Assembly (NCBI GenBank): GCA_032622095.1
Contig: CP136064.1
Location: forward strand, 137,597,954-137,661,953
DNA length: 64,000 bases
DNA from: Siphonodentalium dalli
Lineage: Eukaryota; Mollusca; Scaphopoda; Gadilida; Siphonodentaliidae
Direction of reading: 5' to 3'
Position 1 is the stretch's first letter; each line of letters opens with the position of its first letter. Under the pieces are notes generated by a model. It did not search any database. It was not told the DNA's origin and was given only the letters and a program-made list of their open reading frames with translations. The position numbers and the translations under genes were made by a program. Below are positions 11,228-24,028 of this stretch, piece after piece.

Positions 11228-13956
11228 CCCTTTAGCGTTCAGAACACCCCAGAGCGCCCTGCCGTGTAGCGTCCATAAAGCCCTAGAGCGCCCTGCCGCG
11301 TAGCGTCCATAGAGCCCCAGAGAGCCCGGAGTTTTGCGTTTTTTTCAGTCATAGTTTACAACAAAACTATTGCATTATAACACAACAAATTGCTTTCATT
11401 GTTAATGTAAATAATAAAATATATGTTACATTATTAATTGTTAAGTTTTTGTGGGGTTTTGTGGCAGATTTTGTACAATTTAATCAATAGTTGTCAATAA
11501 AATCGCAATAAAACGAAAAGTGGAATGCGGCGGTGCTATTTTTTGAAGTCGACTAGAGAAATCAGCGTACTCAGGTAACTGTGTACGGTCGTCTAACTGA
11601 CATTTATTTATTTTCGAACTTTATTTTTATTTCCAATAAAATATTCACTTGACTTGTTTATGTTTTTATATCATATGCATCCAAATATAAAACAATCACT
11701 ACCATTAATTTGACTAACGAAGCTACGGTAAGAGCAAGACGACATGCTGATGTTAGTTTTTGTTACTAAGGACGCCGTGTTTGTTCTTACTGCTGTGTAG
11801 GCCTATTCCCAAATAAAACTGTTTCCAATTATTATTTTATTTTTCCTAATTCTTCACATGATCATATTGACAATATTATATTTTTTATAGAGTGTATAAA
11901 ATGTATAGAATAGCAATGCGAAGAACTAATTAGAAGCTTCCAGCAAACAGCGCGTTCGCGTTTACCAATTTCTGAACACGTGGCTTCCATCCAAGCTGGG
12001 CGCGAATTTCAATCTTATAGTTATCAATAATTTTTCAAGAGATATTTATCATTTAATCGAACAAAATTGCACTATTAGTATGTCCTTTGTTACAAGTTGA
12101 ACATAGGCCAAACAATATATCGATTACCGGTAGTTTAACTGTGTACACACCTTGTGTTTTGGCACTAACTGTGATATACATTGCATCATCATTACATCAA
12201 GGTCAAGGTAACGCCTGTGTCTCAATGTGATTTATTTTTAGTATATTTCGTCATCCTTATTCAATACGATGTCTTGCTAACTATTATTTAGTTTGGCATC
12301 TCATATATTCACGAAGAGAAAAGCACTGTTATCGACCTTAATGGCCATTCAATCTTTTTCAAATGACAATATGTGATGGACATGATCTACGCATGTAAAT
12401 GTGACAAGATATATCGTAATAAACTGGGCCAAGTACGTACGCATTACGTTCGTGAGGTACACAGAAGGAGTTGTTGTCAGCGCTGAATATATAGTTCTTA
12501 CGATATATATTTCAATTCCGACATATTAAACATTATATTGTTACTGAATAGCATTTCAACTTCTAACCTATGATTTAAAAAATTGAAATTTTAGTCTATT
12601 AATGCTGTTTTTATGTCTTTTTTTATACATGACACACGGAGTAATTGTCCAAGTATTTACGTCGACGTTGCATCTTATTTTTGTACCCTCACGATCATGG
12701 CTTGTGTTTTGTTTACATTGGTTACTATCTGTGATCACGTGTCAACAACAGTTAATCAGATTTTTACAATGCTGGAATAAATTTCACAATGCATTTCCAC
12801 ATTTTATTGAATTTCGTTGGTACATTATTAAATGCAAATAAATAGAAGTTGGTTAACACTTTGCTAGTGATTGTGGAAAAGTGAAGGTAATTCTGGAAAT
12901 CGAGGTTACAACGTCAAACTTCATACAAAATCTTCGCGGTGTTTTTGTTGATAAAATATTGGGATAATTTTATTAAACGATGTCAAAGTATGGTACGCAT
13001 TCATATGGACATGAACTAGAGTGATTGGTGCACATGTAGATGTGAAAATTTAAAGGAATGCACGCGTAAAACGATCTCATTATTTTATTAGTAAGTGATT
13101 GCTAACAGTAAAGAAAGTACGGCAACTGTGTTTCCTTGCCGTCTTACGTAATACACAACTCAATCGACGACGTTTTCTGTTTTGCAAATTTATATATGCA
13201 ATATATAATGGGGGATAATTTTGTTTAACGATGTCAAATTATGGTACGCATTCATGTGGACATGAACTAGAGTGATTGGTGCACATGTAGATGTGAAAAT
13301 TTAAAGGAATGCACTGCAAAACGATCTCATTTGTTTTATTTGAAAGTGATTGCTAACAGTAAAGAAATTATGGCGACTGTGTTGTCTCACGCAGTACCGT
13401 ACACAACCAGATCTCCGGATGTTTTTGTTTTGCAATATTTCTGTTGATAAATTGAACACAATAATACGATAAATTTTCGGAAATTACCAGCTGAAATGAC
13501 AGCAATAAAATTCAGAATCTGATACATTTCAATGTGAAATTGATTTTAATTCTATGCAACGAATCAGGGTCAAGAAAAATCCGGAAAGATACCTACCAAC
13601 TCCATAGTGTCTCCTTGTTCTCCATCGCCAGATGGAATATATGATCAAACAAATCATCTTACCTGCTCTTCCCATACTAAGGATGTAGTATGAATTAAAT
13701 AAAAACAAATTGCACATTGCCAATGGGGGGGGGGGGGACTTGACTTTCATAAATATGAAAATCAATTGTTACCAATTAATTAAAATAAAATAAACCATCC
13801 TTGCAGATAAACAAGAGCCACCATAAGATTTAATAATACATTTTTTCCTATAACTTTGACGTTACCAGAAAGTTATGTTGGCTGGGGTGACGACGTTCTC
13901 TCCTATCAGTATTGGTGTGGGTAATGACGTTACACATATTACTGTTGGGTAAAGGG
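11228..13956. mobile_element. piggyBac-like non-autonomous element in the 45-bp satellite
   Basis: The element begins CCCTTTAGCG and ends GGTAAAGGG, giving a CCCTTTA/TAAAGGG terminal inverted repeat. It is flanked on both sides by TTAA (11224-11227 and 13957-13960). The flanking satellite shows CTATATTAA on the left and TTAAAGCACC on the right, so removing the insert and one TTAA restores a normal unit. TTAA duplication with CCC/GGG ends is the hallmark of piggyBac elements. Near the left end the block CAGAGCGCCCTGCCGYGTAG occurs twice, a sub-terminal repeat. No transposase frame is seen in 2.7 kb, so it is non-autonomous or fully decayed. Confidence 0.88.
12961..13375 (+). repeat. Internal ~247-bp tandem duplication
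   Basis: The segment around 12961-13130 (GATGTCAAAGTATGGTACGC, GACATGAACTAGAGTGATTG, GATTGCTAACAGTAAAGAAA) is repeated at about 13208-13375 with few changes. Both copies lie inside the piggyBac-like element. Confidence 0.85.
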
Positions 13957-16225
13957 TTAAAGCACCATTGATGTGAAGTTACCTTATTAACCTTTTCTTT
14001 ATTAAACCATCATTGACGTTTAGTTACCTTATTAACCCTTTCTATATTAAAATATCATTGATGTGTAGTTACAATGTTAACCCTTTCTATATTATAGCAT
14101 CATTGACGGGTAGTTGCCTTATTAACTATGTATATACCAAAGTATCATTATCGTATATAGTTACCTTATTAACCCTTTCTATACTAAGTACCGTTGGCGT
14201 GTAGTTACCTTATTAACCCTTTCTATATTAAAGCATTAATTGACAGGTAGTTCCCTTATTAACCCTTTCTATACTAAATATTATTGGTGAGTAGTTGCAT
14301 TATTAACCCTTTATATATTAAAACGCCATTGACTGGTAGTTACCTTATTAACCATTTTTGTATTAAAGCATCATTGACGTGTAGTTACCTTATTATAACC
14401 CTTTCTATATTAAAGCATCATTGACGTGTAGTTACCATATTAACCAATTTTATATTAAAGCATTATTGCCGGATAGTTACATTATTAACCCGTTCTATAC
14501 AAAGTATCATTGGTGAGTAGTTACCATATTAACCCTTTCTATATTAAAGCATCATTGACGTGAAGTTACCTTATTAACCCTTTCTGTATTAAAGCATCAT
14601 TGATGTGTAGTTACCTTATTAACCCTTTCTATATTAAAATATCATTGACGTGTAGTTACCATGTTAACTCTTTCCATATTAAAGCACCATTGACGGGTAG
14701 TTGCATGCCTTGTTAACCCTGTATATACTAAAGTACCATTGCCGTGTAGTTACCTTATTAACCCTTTCTATACTAAGTAGCATTGACATGTAGTTACATT
14801 ATTAACCCTTTCTATATTAAAGCATTAATTGACAGGTAGTTACCTTTATTAACCCTTTCTATACTAAGTATCATTGGTCAGTAATTGCATTATTAACCTT
14901 TTCTATATTAAAGCGCCATTGGCGGGTAGTTACGTTATTAACCATTTATGTATTAAAGCATCATTGACGTGTAGTTACCTTATTATAACCCTTTCTATAT
15001 TAAAGCATCATTATTGCCGGGTAGTTATCTTATTAACCCGTTCTATACTAAGTATCATTGGTGAGTAGTTACATTATTAACCCTTTCTATATTAAAGCAT
15101 CATTGACGTGAAGTTACCTTATTAACCATTTCTGTATTAAAGCAGCATTGACATGTAGTTACCTTATTAGCCCTTTCTTTATTAAAATATCATTGACGTG
15201 TAGTTACCATGTTAACCCTTTCTATATTAAAGCATCGTTGACGGGTAGTTGCCTACTTAACCCTCTATATACTAAAGTATCATTGTCGTGTAGTTACCTT
15301 ACTAACCCTTTCTATACTAAGTATCATTGGCGTGTAGTTACCTTATTAACCCTTTCTATATTATAAAGCATTAATTGACAGGTAGTTACATTAAACAACC
15401 CTTTATATACTAAGTATCATTAGTGAGTAGTTACATTATAAACCATTTCTATATTAAAGCGCCATTGACGGGTAATTACCGTATTAACCATTTTTGTATC
15501 AAAGCATCATTGACGTGCAGTTACCATATTGTAACACTTTCTATATTAAAGCATCATTGACTGATAGTTACCATATTAACCCTTTCTATATTAAAGCACC
15601 ATTGGCGTGTAATTACCTTATTAACCCTTTCTACATTGAAGCAATAATTGACAGGTAGTTACCTTATTAACCTTTTTTATAATGAGTATCATCGGTGATT
15701 AGTTACATTATTAACCCTTTCTACAATAAAGCATCATTGACATGTAGTTATCATATTAGCCAGTTCTATATTAAAGCATCATGGACGGTAGTTACCATAT
15801 TAACCCTTTCTATATTAAAGCACCATTGGCGTGTAATTACCATATTAACCCTTTCTACATTAAAACATCATTGACGTGTAGTTACCCTATTAGCCCTTTC
15901 TATATTAAAGCATCATTGACGTGTAGAACTTTATCTTATTAACCCTTTCTTTATTAAAGCATCATTGACATGTAGTTACCTTAGTAACCATTTCTATACT
16001 AAAGCATTATTGACGGGTAGTTACCTTATTAACCCTTTCTATGTTAAAGCATCATTGACAAAATTATTAACCTTTCTATACTAAGTATCATTGCCGTGTA
16101 GTTAGTTACCTTATTAAACCTTTCTATATTAAGACGTCGATCATTGACGGGTAGTTGTTACTTTATTAATAATTTATGTATTCAAGCAGCATTGACGAGT
16201 AGTTACCTTATTACTTGAAGTTTAT

Positions 16226-17651
16226 TATGACAGTATGACAATACACTACCCCGGACAAATGAAGCAATATCATACTTTATCTAACAGCCTAGCTATAATT
16301 AGTGAACATTAAACTGACAAACAGACAATTTTCAGGGCCATTATTTAATATTAAAGGGATACAAAATAAAGATATTTCTAATTTAATATCAATAAGAATT
16401 ATTCTCTAAGTGATACTTATTATTTCAAATAAATGATTGCGTATACTATAGTAGACCATATACCAACAGGAAAATATTAGTATGTGTTTCAAAATTCGTT
16501 TCGTTTCGTTTCTGCAGCCAAATTACAATCTTAACTTTTAGTTACCGTTCTTCAAAATGAAGCGCGGAGAATTGCTTGTGGTGTTTTGAGTTAATTTTGT
16601 CGCGAATCAACGCGGATTGACAGAAGGAAATGGTGTATTGGCTACAAACGGATAAACTGTGGACTTGTATATAAGATTCGCCGTTTTTCCGCATGAATGT
16701 GCGCAAATATCGAAAAAGACTGAATTTCATGTGACAAAAAATGTTTAAATTCCCGGAACAGTAAGAATTAAGCTACGATAACGAAACGGATCAACAATAG
16801 TACTGAACAGTACCCCAGCTACATGGCCATCTGCCCATAACCAGAATATTGTCTCGCTACGACAATACGCAAAATTGAATTTGTGGTACCGGTACAAGCA
16901 TGGTGTAGTCATTGTAGGTCCAGTGGCCTGCCCATGCACCTGTCCAGAAGAAGAAGAATTGAGAAGTTTGATCCACGATTATGTGACGATAGTAAGGGGT
17001 CTGTACATGTAGTAAGTACTGATAGTGATAAGCCTGCTGTACAATAATACTACTTTTGCTGTGTTACTGGTCTTAACTGAGTACTGTGTCAATGTGACAT
17101 TGTTAATTCAGTTCCACTCTAATGTACATTAACTGGCAATGATGCATCACTATTAAAGGCACCGGTAATCCCTATATACCAGGAGGACGCGGCGTAGAAA
17201 CTTGGTACAACAGTTGTTACACGACAAAGAAAATTATCAACAAGTGAGCGTCATCATCAAAATTGCAAATTAAAACACGGCAATGGTAAATTGGTAATCC
17301 CTACATACCAGGAGGACAAGGCATTGAAACTTGGGACAAATTAAAACACACTGCAGATGAATGTTTATACATGTACTGTGCAGTCGAGATCACCTGGACT
17401 ACAACTATTTAAGGATTATACTATTTGATGAGTAGATGCGTGACTGATAAAAGAATTAGAGACTCCATATTTACTCGGTACGGAAGATAACAGTATACGA
17501 TGCCATACAGTTGTTCCATAACACATCAACCTTGGGTGGATAACAGTAAAACTAATGAAAATGATGAAAGCCAGACTCAACATCAAGACTACATGTGCAC
17601 TGCATGCATAAGTGACGGTTCAATGATTTTGACTCCATCAGATGATATTTA
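16226..17651. other. Non-coding interval with one short duplication
   Basis: No gene is supported; the short open frames at 16542 and 16745 have no recognisable content. A ~45-bp block GGTAATCCCTATATACCAGG at about 17166 recurs at about 17297, a ~131-bp direct duplication. Confidence 0.55.
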
Positions 17652-18041
17652 AGCGGCACCAATTTTTAAGTCTGGTTTACGATAATGTGGGGAGAAAAAA
17701 ATTAGATGCAGGAGGGAAAAAAATAAAAAATAAAAAAGATTGTCCCCCCAATTTATATCAAGTAAATCGTTAATCGTGGAATTTTACATAAATTTTACAA
17801 AAATTGTGAAAAAATGTTTTTGAATGAAATTCTGTTCAAACCAAACAAGACATATCTTGTCATGAAATACATGAAAATATGGATCTGTAAATGATCATAA
17901 GCAGAACCGGATGCGACAGCACATGAAAATCAGTATGCGTGTAAAATATTTTGGGACAAAAAAATTAAAAACAAAATTCATGAAATGGAAAAATAGTTGT
18001 AGGAGGTGTTCGTAAACCAGACTTAAAAATTGGTGTCGCCT
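17652..18041 (+). mobile_element. 390-bp MITE with ~30-bp TIRs, copy A
   Basis: The left end is GCGGCACCAATTTTTAAGTC and the right end GACTTAAAAATTGGTGTCGC, extending inward through GGTTTACGA and TCGTAAACC. TA occurs on both sides, suggesting a Tc1/mariner-type target. The interior is AT-rich and non-coding. An inverted second copy lies at 25000-25336. Confidence 0.9.
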
Positions 18042-18254
18042 TACGCTCATGTTAACACAGGTTCACATATTCTCAAAATAATTGTCTCCCTCAACCATAC
18101 TAGTATTAATATTTGATAGAAACTCAGTGAGAGAGACCATGTTGAAAATTACCATCAATGCAGTTCCAGTGTTGACCCAACGCGATCATGTTACTTCAAA
18201 CCAGTTGCAATGTTCCTTAGCGTGGTAATTCGTTAAAATAAATGTCAATGCAAC
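18042..18254. other. Short spacer, nothing recognised
   Basis: No repeat or coding signal noticed between the MITE and the nested element that follows. Confidence 0.4.
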
Positions 18255-18491
18255 TTACTCTCAGGCTCCAAATAAAAGTGCAGGCCCAAATAATAGTGCA
18301 GGGGGGGGAATTCCATTGAAAGTTAATAAAAGTACAGACCCAAATAATAATGCAGGGGGAACTCTGAGCAAAACATCAACTGTGGTTAACCAAATAATTT
18401 TTATAGCAGGTTCAAGTATACGAGTCAACATGTAGTACAGGTACATGTATGTATCATGTGGGGTTTTTTTGGTTTGCCACATACTTGAATA

Positions 18492-19684
18492 TGTACTCTT
18501 GAGTGCCTAATGTACGATTATTAAAATCGAGGTAAAATTCCCACCTGTACGATCGTTATTTGGTCCTGTACGTTTATTAAATTAACCAAAAGAAATAATT
18601 CACCAATCTTAAATTGTGTTATTCATATAAGAAATGAACGGCGGTTTCAATGCGGTCATGGTGTTTTGACCGCGAGAAAAAATCAGCAAACTGCATGAAC
18701 CCCAAAGGGGTTCATGCGGAGTTTGCTGATTTTTTTAACGCGGTCAAAACCCATGACCACGTTGAATCCGCCGTTTATTATTTATATTTATATACTTAAA
18801 TTCATTAAGAACTAGGATTGTATGTCTTTCCCACTATTTATTCATCTATTTAAACGAACGCATGGAGTTTAGTTCAGACAGTTCGAATCCTTGTTTTTTG
18901 GAAAACCAAACATTTTGAGAATCTGTTCACGGAGAACGGAAGAAACGCAATTTCACAGTAAAGTATACACATATGACAAAATGTCTTGTTTAGCTAGTAA
19001 CTAATGTAGACGTGTTGATTTCAAGAATGATTAATATCTGAAACTAACAATTAAGTTTCGGCTGCGGATAAGAAATCGACAACACGCCGTTCTACCATAA
19101 TGATATATTTGTGAGGTTCGGGGGAATATTTGTAGCGGCAAGGAAAATGATAAAACTCTATTGAGTAGCGCGTTTTTTTAAACATCAACGCTCAGTAACA
19201 CCGAGCAACAACACTGATTGTAGACCGAAACAAATTTCTTGCCACATCCGGACCTACTAGATACTCAAGCAGTCGGTAATTTCCGACAATCCCCGGTGAT
19301 TTCCGGGACCAATGTGTTCATAAACCTATGAACGACACTGGAAGTGACGTCACGTTACGTTCATAGGTTTATGAACGCATTGAATAAGGGGTGTGTCTAC
19401 CGTAACGATATGGGGCAATCGGAAGAGATATCAGCTAGGTGTATGTAAATATAGATAAATGAACTCTGATCGTTGACAGTGATCAGCACACTGTAGATTC
19501 ACAGAAACTATTTCTGTCACATGGCATCAGTAAACCAGTCAGATGGTGCGTTTTGTTGGGATGTATGGTACTAATATTTCCAGTCTGTACGTTTATTCCG
19601 CCCTGTACTATTATTCAGTTATGCGACATTTTCCATCCTGTACTATTATTCCACCCTGTACTTTTATAGGCACTCAAGAGTACA
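18492..19684. mobile_element. Inner element with 18-bp perfect TIRs
   Basis: TGTACTCTTGAGTGCCTA at the left is exactly complementary to TAGGCACTCAAGAGTACA at the right. Sub-terminal repeats (CCTGTACTATTATTCC-like) recur near the right end. A further small inverted pair (GTTCATAAACCTATGAACG and CGTTCATAGGTTTATGAAC, about 19316-19375) lies inside. Non-coding. Confidence 0.75.
18633..18779. mobile_element. 147-bp near-perfect palindrome (hairpin MITE)
   Basis: Arms of about 65 bp meet at GAACCCCAAAGGGGTTC. The outer ends are AACGGCGGTTTCAATGCGGT and the matching inverted sequence at 18755-18776. Arm mismatches are few, so the insertion is young or kept up by gene conversion. Confidence 0.88.
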
Positions 19685-19870
19685 TGCGAAAGTAAAGCCC
19701 ATCATTTTTACATCCGAATCATATAGAAATCTTGAATTTGTGCTGATTTAAATGTTCATAGCTTCAAAATATTAATAAACGTGCAGACCCAAATAAGCAC
19801 TGCGCAAGGGGGGATTTCCCATGAAAAATAATAAACGTGCATGCATGTTTATTTGGAGCCCAAGAGTAAA

Positions 19871-20935
19871 GAGGTGGAGGTGAATGTTACATGTAAGTTG
19901 TTATTAACGAAATGGAACGATGCCTTTAATAGGTTCCACCAGCAATAAGTCGCTACTTCTTTATATTGGCCTGACAGATTGGTTTTTGTTGGCGTCATGC
20001 CTGTTGACCATTGTGATGGCCACATATATTGTCATATAACAGCGATTTACGATCTGTCTTGTTGGCTCATAATATAAATTAAGAAATTGGCCTTGTGTTC
20101 GTTCCTTGCGTAAAAAAATATTTTTTAGTACAAACGTCCTCATTGATTGTGTCCCTCGACTCCTCATGTTGTTGGTCAAGTAACTTACATGTATGTACAT
20201 GTACAGAGCACTCACAAATTTCTTAGAAAAGCGACCACATGTTCGAATCTGCTTTGCGATTTTGGAGCAACGCATTTGTAAATGCGTTCATATTTTAACA
20301 CATCTACCTTGATTTATTCACAAACAAATGTCTTGATGAGGCCTTAAAATCCATCAGATTTTTTGCAATAATCAAAATGTTAGTGTTTTACTTTCTACAG
20401 GGAATCAAGATTCTCAGATTCTGATTATAAAACAATTAATGTCAACAGTGTTTATTTATGTTTATTCCGTTTTGAATGGAAAACTACATCATGATTGTCC
20501 GATTCCGAACATACATGTACACCAGGAGTGGGAAAATAACACAGAATTATTCAGATGTGAATTTAAATTAAACAAAATTAAAACTAAAATTGCAAAATAC
20601 ACTATACACTATCGTATCGTTATTTGGGTGTTCATACTAGTATACTTTTTCGGCGCAATGATCGGTAATTTCAATGCGACTGAGATTATTCCCAATGCAG
20701 TGCATTTAATTTAAATGCTGTCGTTAAGGCATTTACAAAGTGGCGTGACACTATGCACCCTCAATGCATTTTAAATGCAACAACCGCATTTCATTGATCC
20801 ACGTTGTAAAGGACATTTATTTTTAGAATATGTGTATATAACCACAAGAATAAAGAACAAATCAACTGTTTTATTACTTTGTAAACCTCTGATGTTTCCC
20901 ATACAGTATACATTTGTATATTATAAACCATGTTA
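19871..20935. other. Non-coding interval, nothing recognised
   Basis: Two small open frames (19961-20275 minus, 20439-20714 plus) show no domain or motif I recognise and no splice context. Not called as genes. Confidence 0.45.
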
Positions 20936-21159
20936 CAGTAATTCTAGAGCTAATTAATCGACTCCTAACTCCTTAACTACAGCAGAATTATGGGTAACTT
21001 TTCAGGATTTAGTCCGAAATATGGCTTGTTGCCATTCATCGGAAAGCTCTCACCGAGAGCTTTCCGATGAATGGCATCAACCCATATTTCCGACTAAATG
21101 CTGAAAAGTTACCCATAATTCTGCTGTAGTTAAGGAGTCGATTAATTAGAGCATTACTG
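20936..21159. mobile_element. 224-bp palindromic MITE, copy A
   Basis: The ends start CAGTAAT and finish ATTACTG, flanked on each side by TA. Two long arms (CTAATTAATCGACTCC, TTAACTACAGCAGAATTATG, TGCCATTCATCGGAAAGCTC) meet at GGAAAGCTCTCACCGAGAGC near 21050. A partial copy is at 22658-22819. Confidence 0.9.
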
Positions 21160-22657
21160 TATATCCTCTATAACTGTTTATTCAACATCACGTGCTGCAA
21201 TCCATAAATGCGGTTCAGATTTCGATGTCCGGTTCAACATTATTATCATATGGTTCGATAGCAGAAATACGCAGTTTGGAATGTTATACCGTACAAGTTT
21301 TACGAGTTGCTCTTGCTCAAGAATCGATAAATTTTTAAACCTGATTTTTGGCGCATTAGTTAGAATTCTATTTTTGCACAAGAACACACCACAAATATCG
21401 AACGGGACATCAAAAGCAGAACCGGATTGTATCGATTGCATAAACATAAGAAGTTGGTCACTGACCGACATTTGCTATTGCAGAAGAAAATAAACAAATT
21501 CTCTGGTGTGTTTTATAGGACTATGCAATGCCGACTTAAAAATAAAAATTCACATAAACATCGCATGAAGCGGTCTAACCACAAACTCGGGTATCCGGTA
21601 ATTCCAAATGTATGAACTATCACCATGATATCCCGGTATATCATTGTCAGGACTGTTTGTACAAAAGGTTGTTATTCTACTATGCATAATTTTGCTATAT
21701 CATTGTACTCGGACTGTATTGCAATGTAATATATCAGTACATGTACCGGTATACTGTGTGCACATTATATACACTTTCACTTTAGTATGTGTCATAAAAG
21801 ACTCATGTTGTTAAATTGAAAAAAACATGTGTGAAAACAGAGAGAATACATGTATATGTGACGGTACTATATACCTCTTTGTGTGCTGTACTACCGGTAC
21901 TATTCATGTACATGTACTACACTGCAATAAGAGAAATTTTAATTGATTCTGCTACCCTGTGCCACAGGCCCTCAAACACGCCAAACAAGTATATGTAGCC
22001 AGGCCCACCAGTACCAGGCTACTAGTAAATGAAGTACTGAAAGTGTCACATCATTAATCGAGCCCAACCTTAGTTATACTAGTCTCTAGTGTAGTTTGGG
22101 TTACTATTAATAAGATATTTAATGAATGTTTGGAATGTATGGTAGCATTCTTACCTGGATCAACATATGCCATGCACAACGCTGGTCATCATATCATCAC
22201 CGCTGTTGGCAGTAAACCCCGGCGGGCATCAGTAAACCGCTCATCGGGCTATAACAGTTAGAGTTTTCCATACCAGGGCTAATCTAATCAGTTAAAATTA
22301 GTCAATTTAGAGGGAATACCAACCAGTGGAAGACGTACATGTATATTCAGATATCAGTTTTCCAGAAAAACCCCATCTTAGTCGAGCGGACTTAGAATAT
22401 CGGGGTAAACTTAAATTTCATTCAACAACACTTTCACGGCAGAATATAAAAATAGTACATTATAATCACTTACAGTACATGTACATGTAGCCCAGGTGCA
22501 GTGCTAGCCTATATTATATATTACCAAAACTTTTGGTCAGTTTCTCGATGCCTGACACTTGTAAACTCTTGAACGGGTATATAGTACATGTATGTGAATT
22601 AAAGATCTTATTTGTGACACAACACTTCACAAGAGGCTAGACATACACTTGTAACTA
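21160..22657. other. Non-coding interval with ACATGTAC microsatellite motifs
   Basis: Contains several TACATGTAC and ACCGGTA tracts. A 97-codon minus-strand frame (21178-21471) overlaps a plus-strand frame of similar length. Neither shows a known domain, so neither is called. Confidence 0.45.
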
Positions 22658-22819
22658 CAGTAATGCTCTAATTAATCGACTCCTTAACCACAGCAGAATT
22701 ACTGGTAACTCGGGGAGAGCTTTCCGATGAATGGCAACAAGCCATATATCCGACTAAATCCTGAAAAGTTACACATAATTCTGCTCTGGCTAAGGGGTCG
22801 ATTTCTTAGGGCACTACTC
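22658..22819. mobile_element. Palindromic MITE, copy B (left arm partly deleted)
   Basis: Starts CAGTAATGCTCTAATTAATC after a TA and ends GGGCACTACTC before a TA. The right arm (GAGAGCTTTCCGATGAATGG onward) is complete, while the middle of the left arm is lost after CAGCAGAATTA. Same family as 20936-21159. Confidence 0.85.
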
Positions 22820-23245
22820 TATCTGTTTTAGTGCACATCAAATTCATTTGTTGTCTTTCCTCTTGTGATTTGTCTTTGGTTGTGTTCGCCATTTTGATGG
22901 ACAACTACATGTACTGACATCAAATGACTGAAATGAGTCAAAATTTAGCAGTGCAGCCAATTACATGTATATAGATAAACAGAATTAAATAGCATCCATA
23001 TTCCAAATGAGCATAAATGATAAAACAAACTTTATTGAGCACACTTTTAATACTAGTAATTACAGGTACAATTAAAGCACCTAATAAAAATTCTAAGTAA
23101 AACAGTCTGTATACAAACTTACAAAGTTTATCTGACCGTGGTGAATAAAACCTATAAATGTGATATATACATGTATGTTAGATATCATTACATGATTATT
23201 TGAAAACACATATCCGTATGGAAAACAAACTATTTTACCACTGGC

Positions 23246-23370
23246 CAAGTGGTCCTGCTAATATGCTTTGATGCTGGTGGTCCTGCTGAATTGCTATGGT
23301 GCGGGTAGTGCAATTCATAGCAATTAAGCAGGACCCAACCGCATCATAGCACATTAGCAGGAACACTTGA
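23246..23370. mobile_element. ~125-bp hairpin element
   Basis: CAAGTGGTCCTGCTAATATG at the left pairs with CACATTAGCAGGAACACTTG at the right, and TGAATTGCTATG pairs with CATAGCAATTAAG inside. Arms of about 50 bp surround a short loop GTGCGGGTAGTG. Non-coding. Confidence 0.8.
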
Positions 23371-24028
23371 ACAGGGGTATATTTACAGTGTCAAATCGAA
23401 TGGGCATCTTTTAACAATATTTTTGAACAATTTCCTAGAAGTGTTCGAAAATTGAGAACTGAATTAAAAAAAAAATTTATGAGGTTTCGATTGAAAAATT
23501 TCTAAATTAGCTCATCAGGATTAACAGACTACCAGTATGTTTGGTATATTTTTCTGTAATCGACACCTGCTGAGGTGGGGAAATATCATCCATTGTCGCA
23601 CAGCTATATTCTCTTTCCCAACAAAGTCCATAGAACATACATGTAAAATTACAGCTATGCTTTAATTATTCAACTCGCCTTATAAAGGTTGACCACCGGG
23701 TATTACTACAGTATTCAGGCGTGTTCATGCGATCAACCGCAGTCAGTTATACCGCCGCAGAATGTGGTCCACCTCACATTTGCAGTTAGGCTGTATTTTT
23801 CATGCGATGTTTATATGAATTTTGTTTTAAAGTTGACACACCAGAATTTTTTTTTTATTGTTTCAAAATGTCTAGATAGAATTTTTGTGGTAAAAACAAT
23901 TAACTTGGTTTTCACAGTTAACACATATTACTGTGGTAAGATTACCAGCGGATACCGCATGTCAATAGGGACTGCATGCTCTAATTAATTATCAGGTTTA
24001 ACATTTTTATACTGGATACAGTTCATTT
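23371..24028. other. Non-coding interval, nothing recognised
   Basis: The plus-strand frame at 23689-23988 has no recognisable motif. Confidence 0.4.

Larger units (their letters stand above)
11040..16225 (+). repeat. 45-bp satellite, interrupted by a piggyBac-like insertion
   Basis: The consensus unit of about 45 bp contains CATCATTGACGTGTAGTTAC and TTATTAACCCTTTCTATATT. A few units lie at 11040-11227 and roughly 50 units at 13957-16225, with substitutions and small indels. The array is split at 11228-13956 by a TTAA-flanked insertion. Plus-strand open frames in it (14013, 14874, 15148) are repeat artefacts. Confidence 0.92.
18255..19870. mobile_element. Outer inverted-repeat element of a nested foldback cluster
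   Basis: The left terminus TTACTCTCAGGCTCCAAATA pairs with the right terminus TATTTGGAGCCCAAGAGTAA. Just inside both ends are direct and inverted variants of AATAAACGTGCAGACCCAAATA, with G-rich tracts. No coding sequence. It contains a second inverted-repeat pair (18492-19684) and a palindrome (18633-18779). Confidence 0.75.

Noticed and set aside
17652-18041. Remnant of LINE copy 1 or 2
   Set aside because: The terminal inverted repeats and the inverted second copy at 25000 identify a MITE; no RT or 3' UTR signature is present.
18880-18910. tRNA-like B box (AGTTCGAATCC)
   Set aside because: No matching acceptor stem, D arm or anticodon arm can be folded around it.
21178-21493. Overlapping frames of 97 and 70 residues on opposite strands
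   Set aside because: No known motif, no splice context and no repeat relation; composition gives no preference for either strand.
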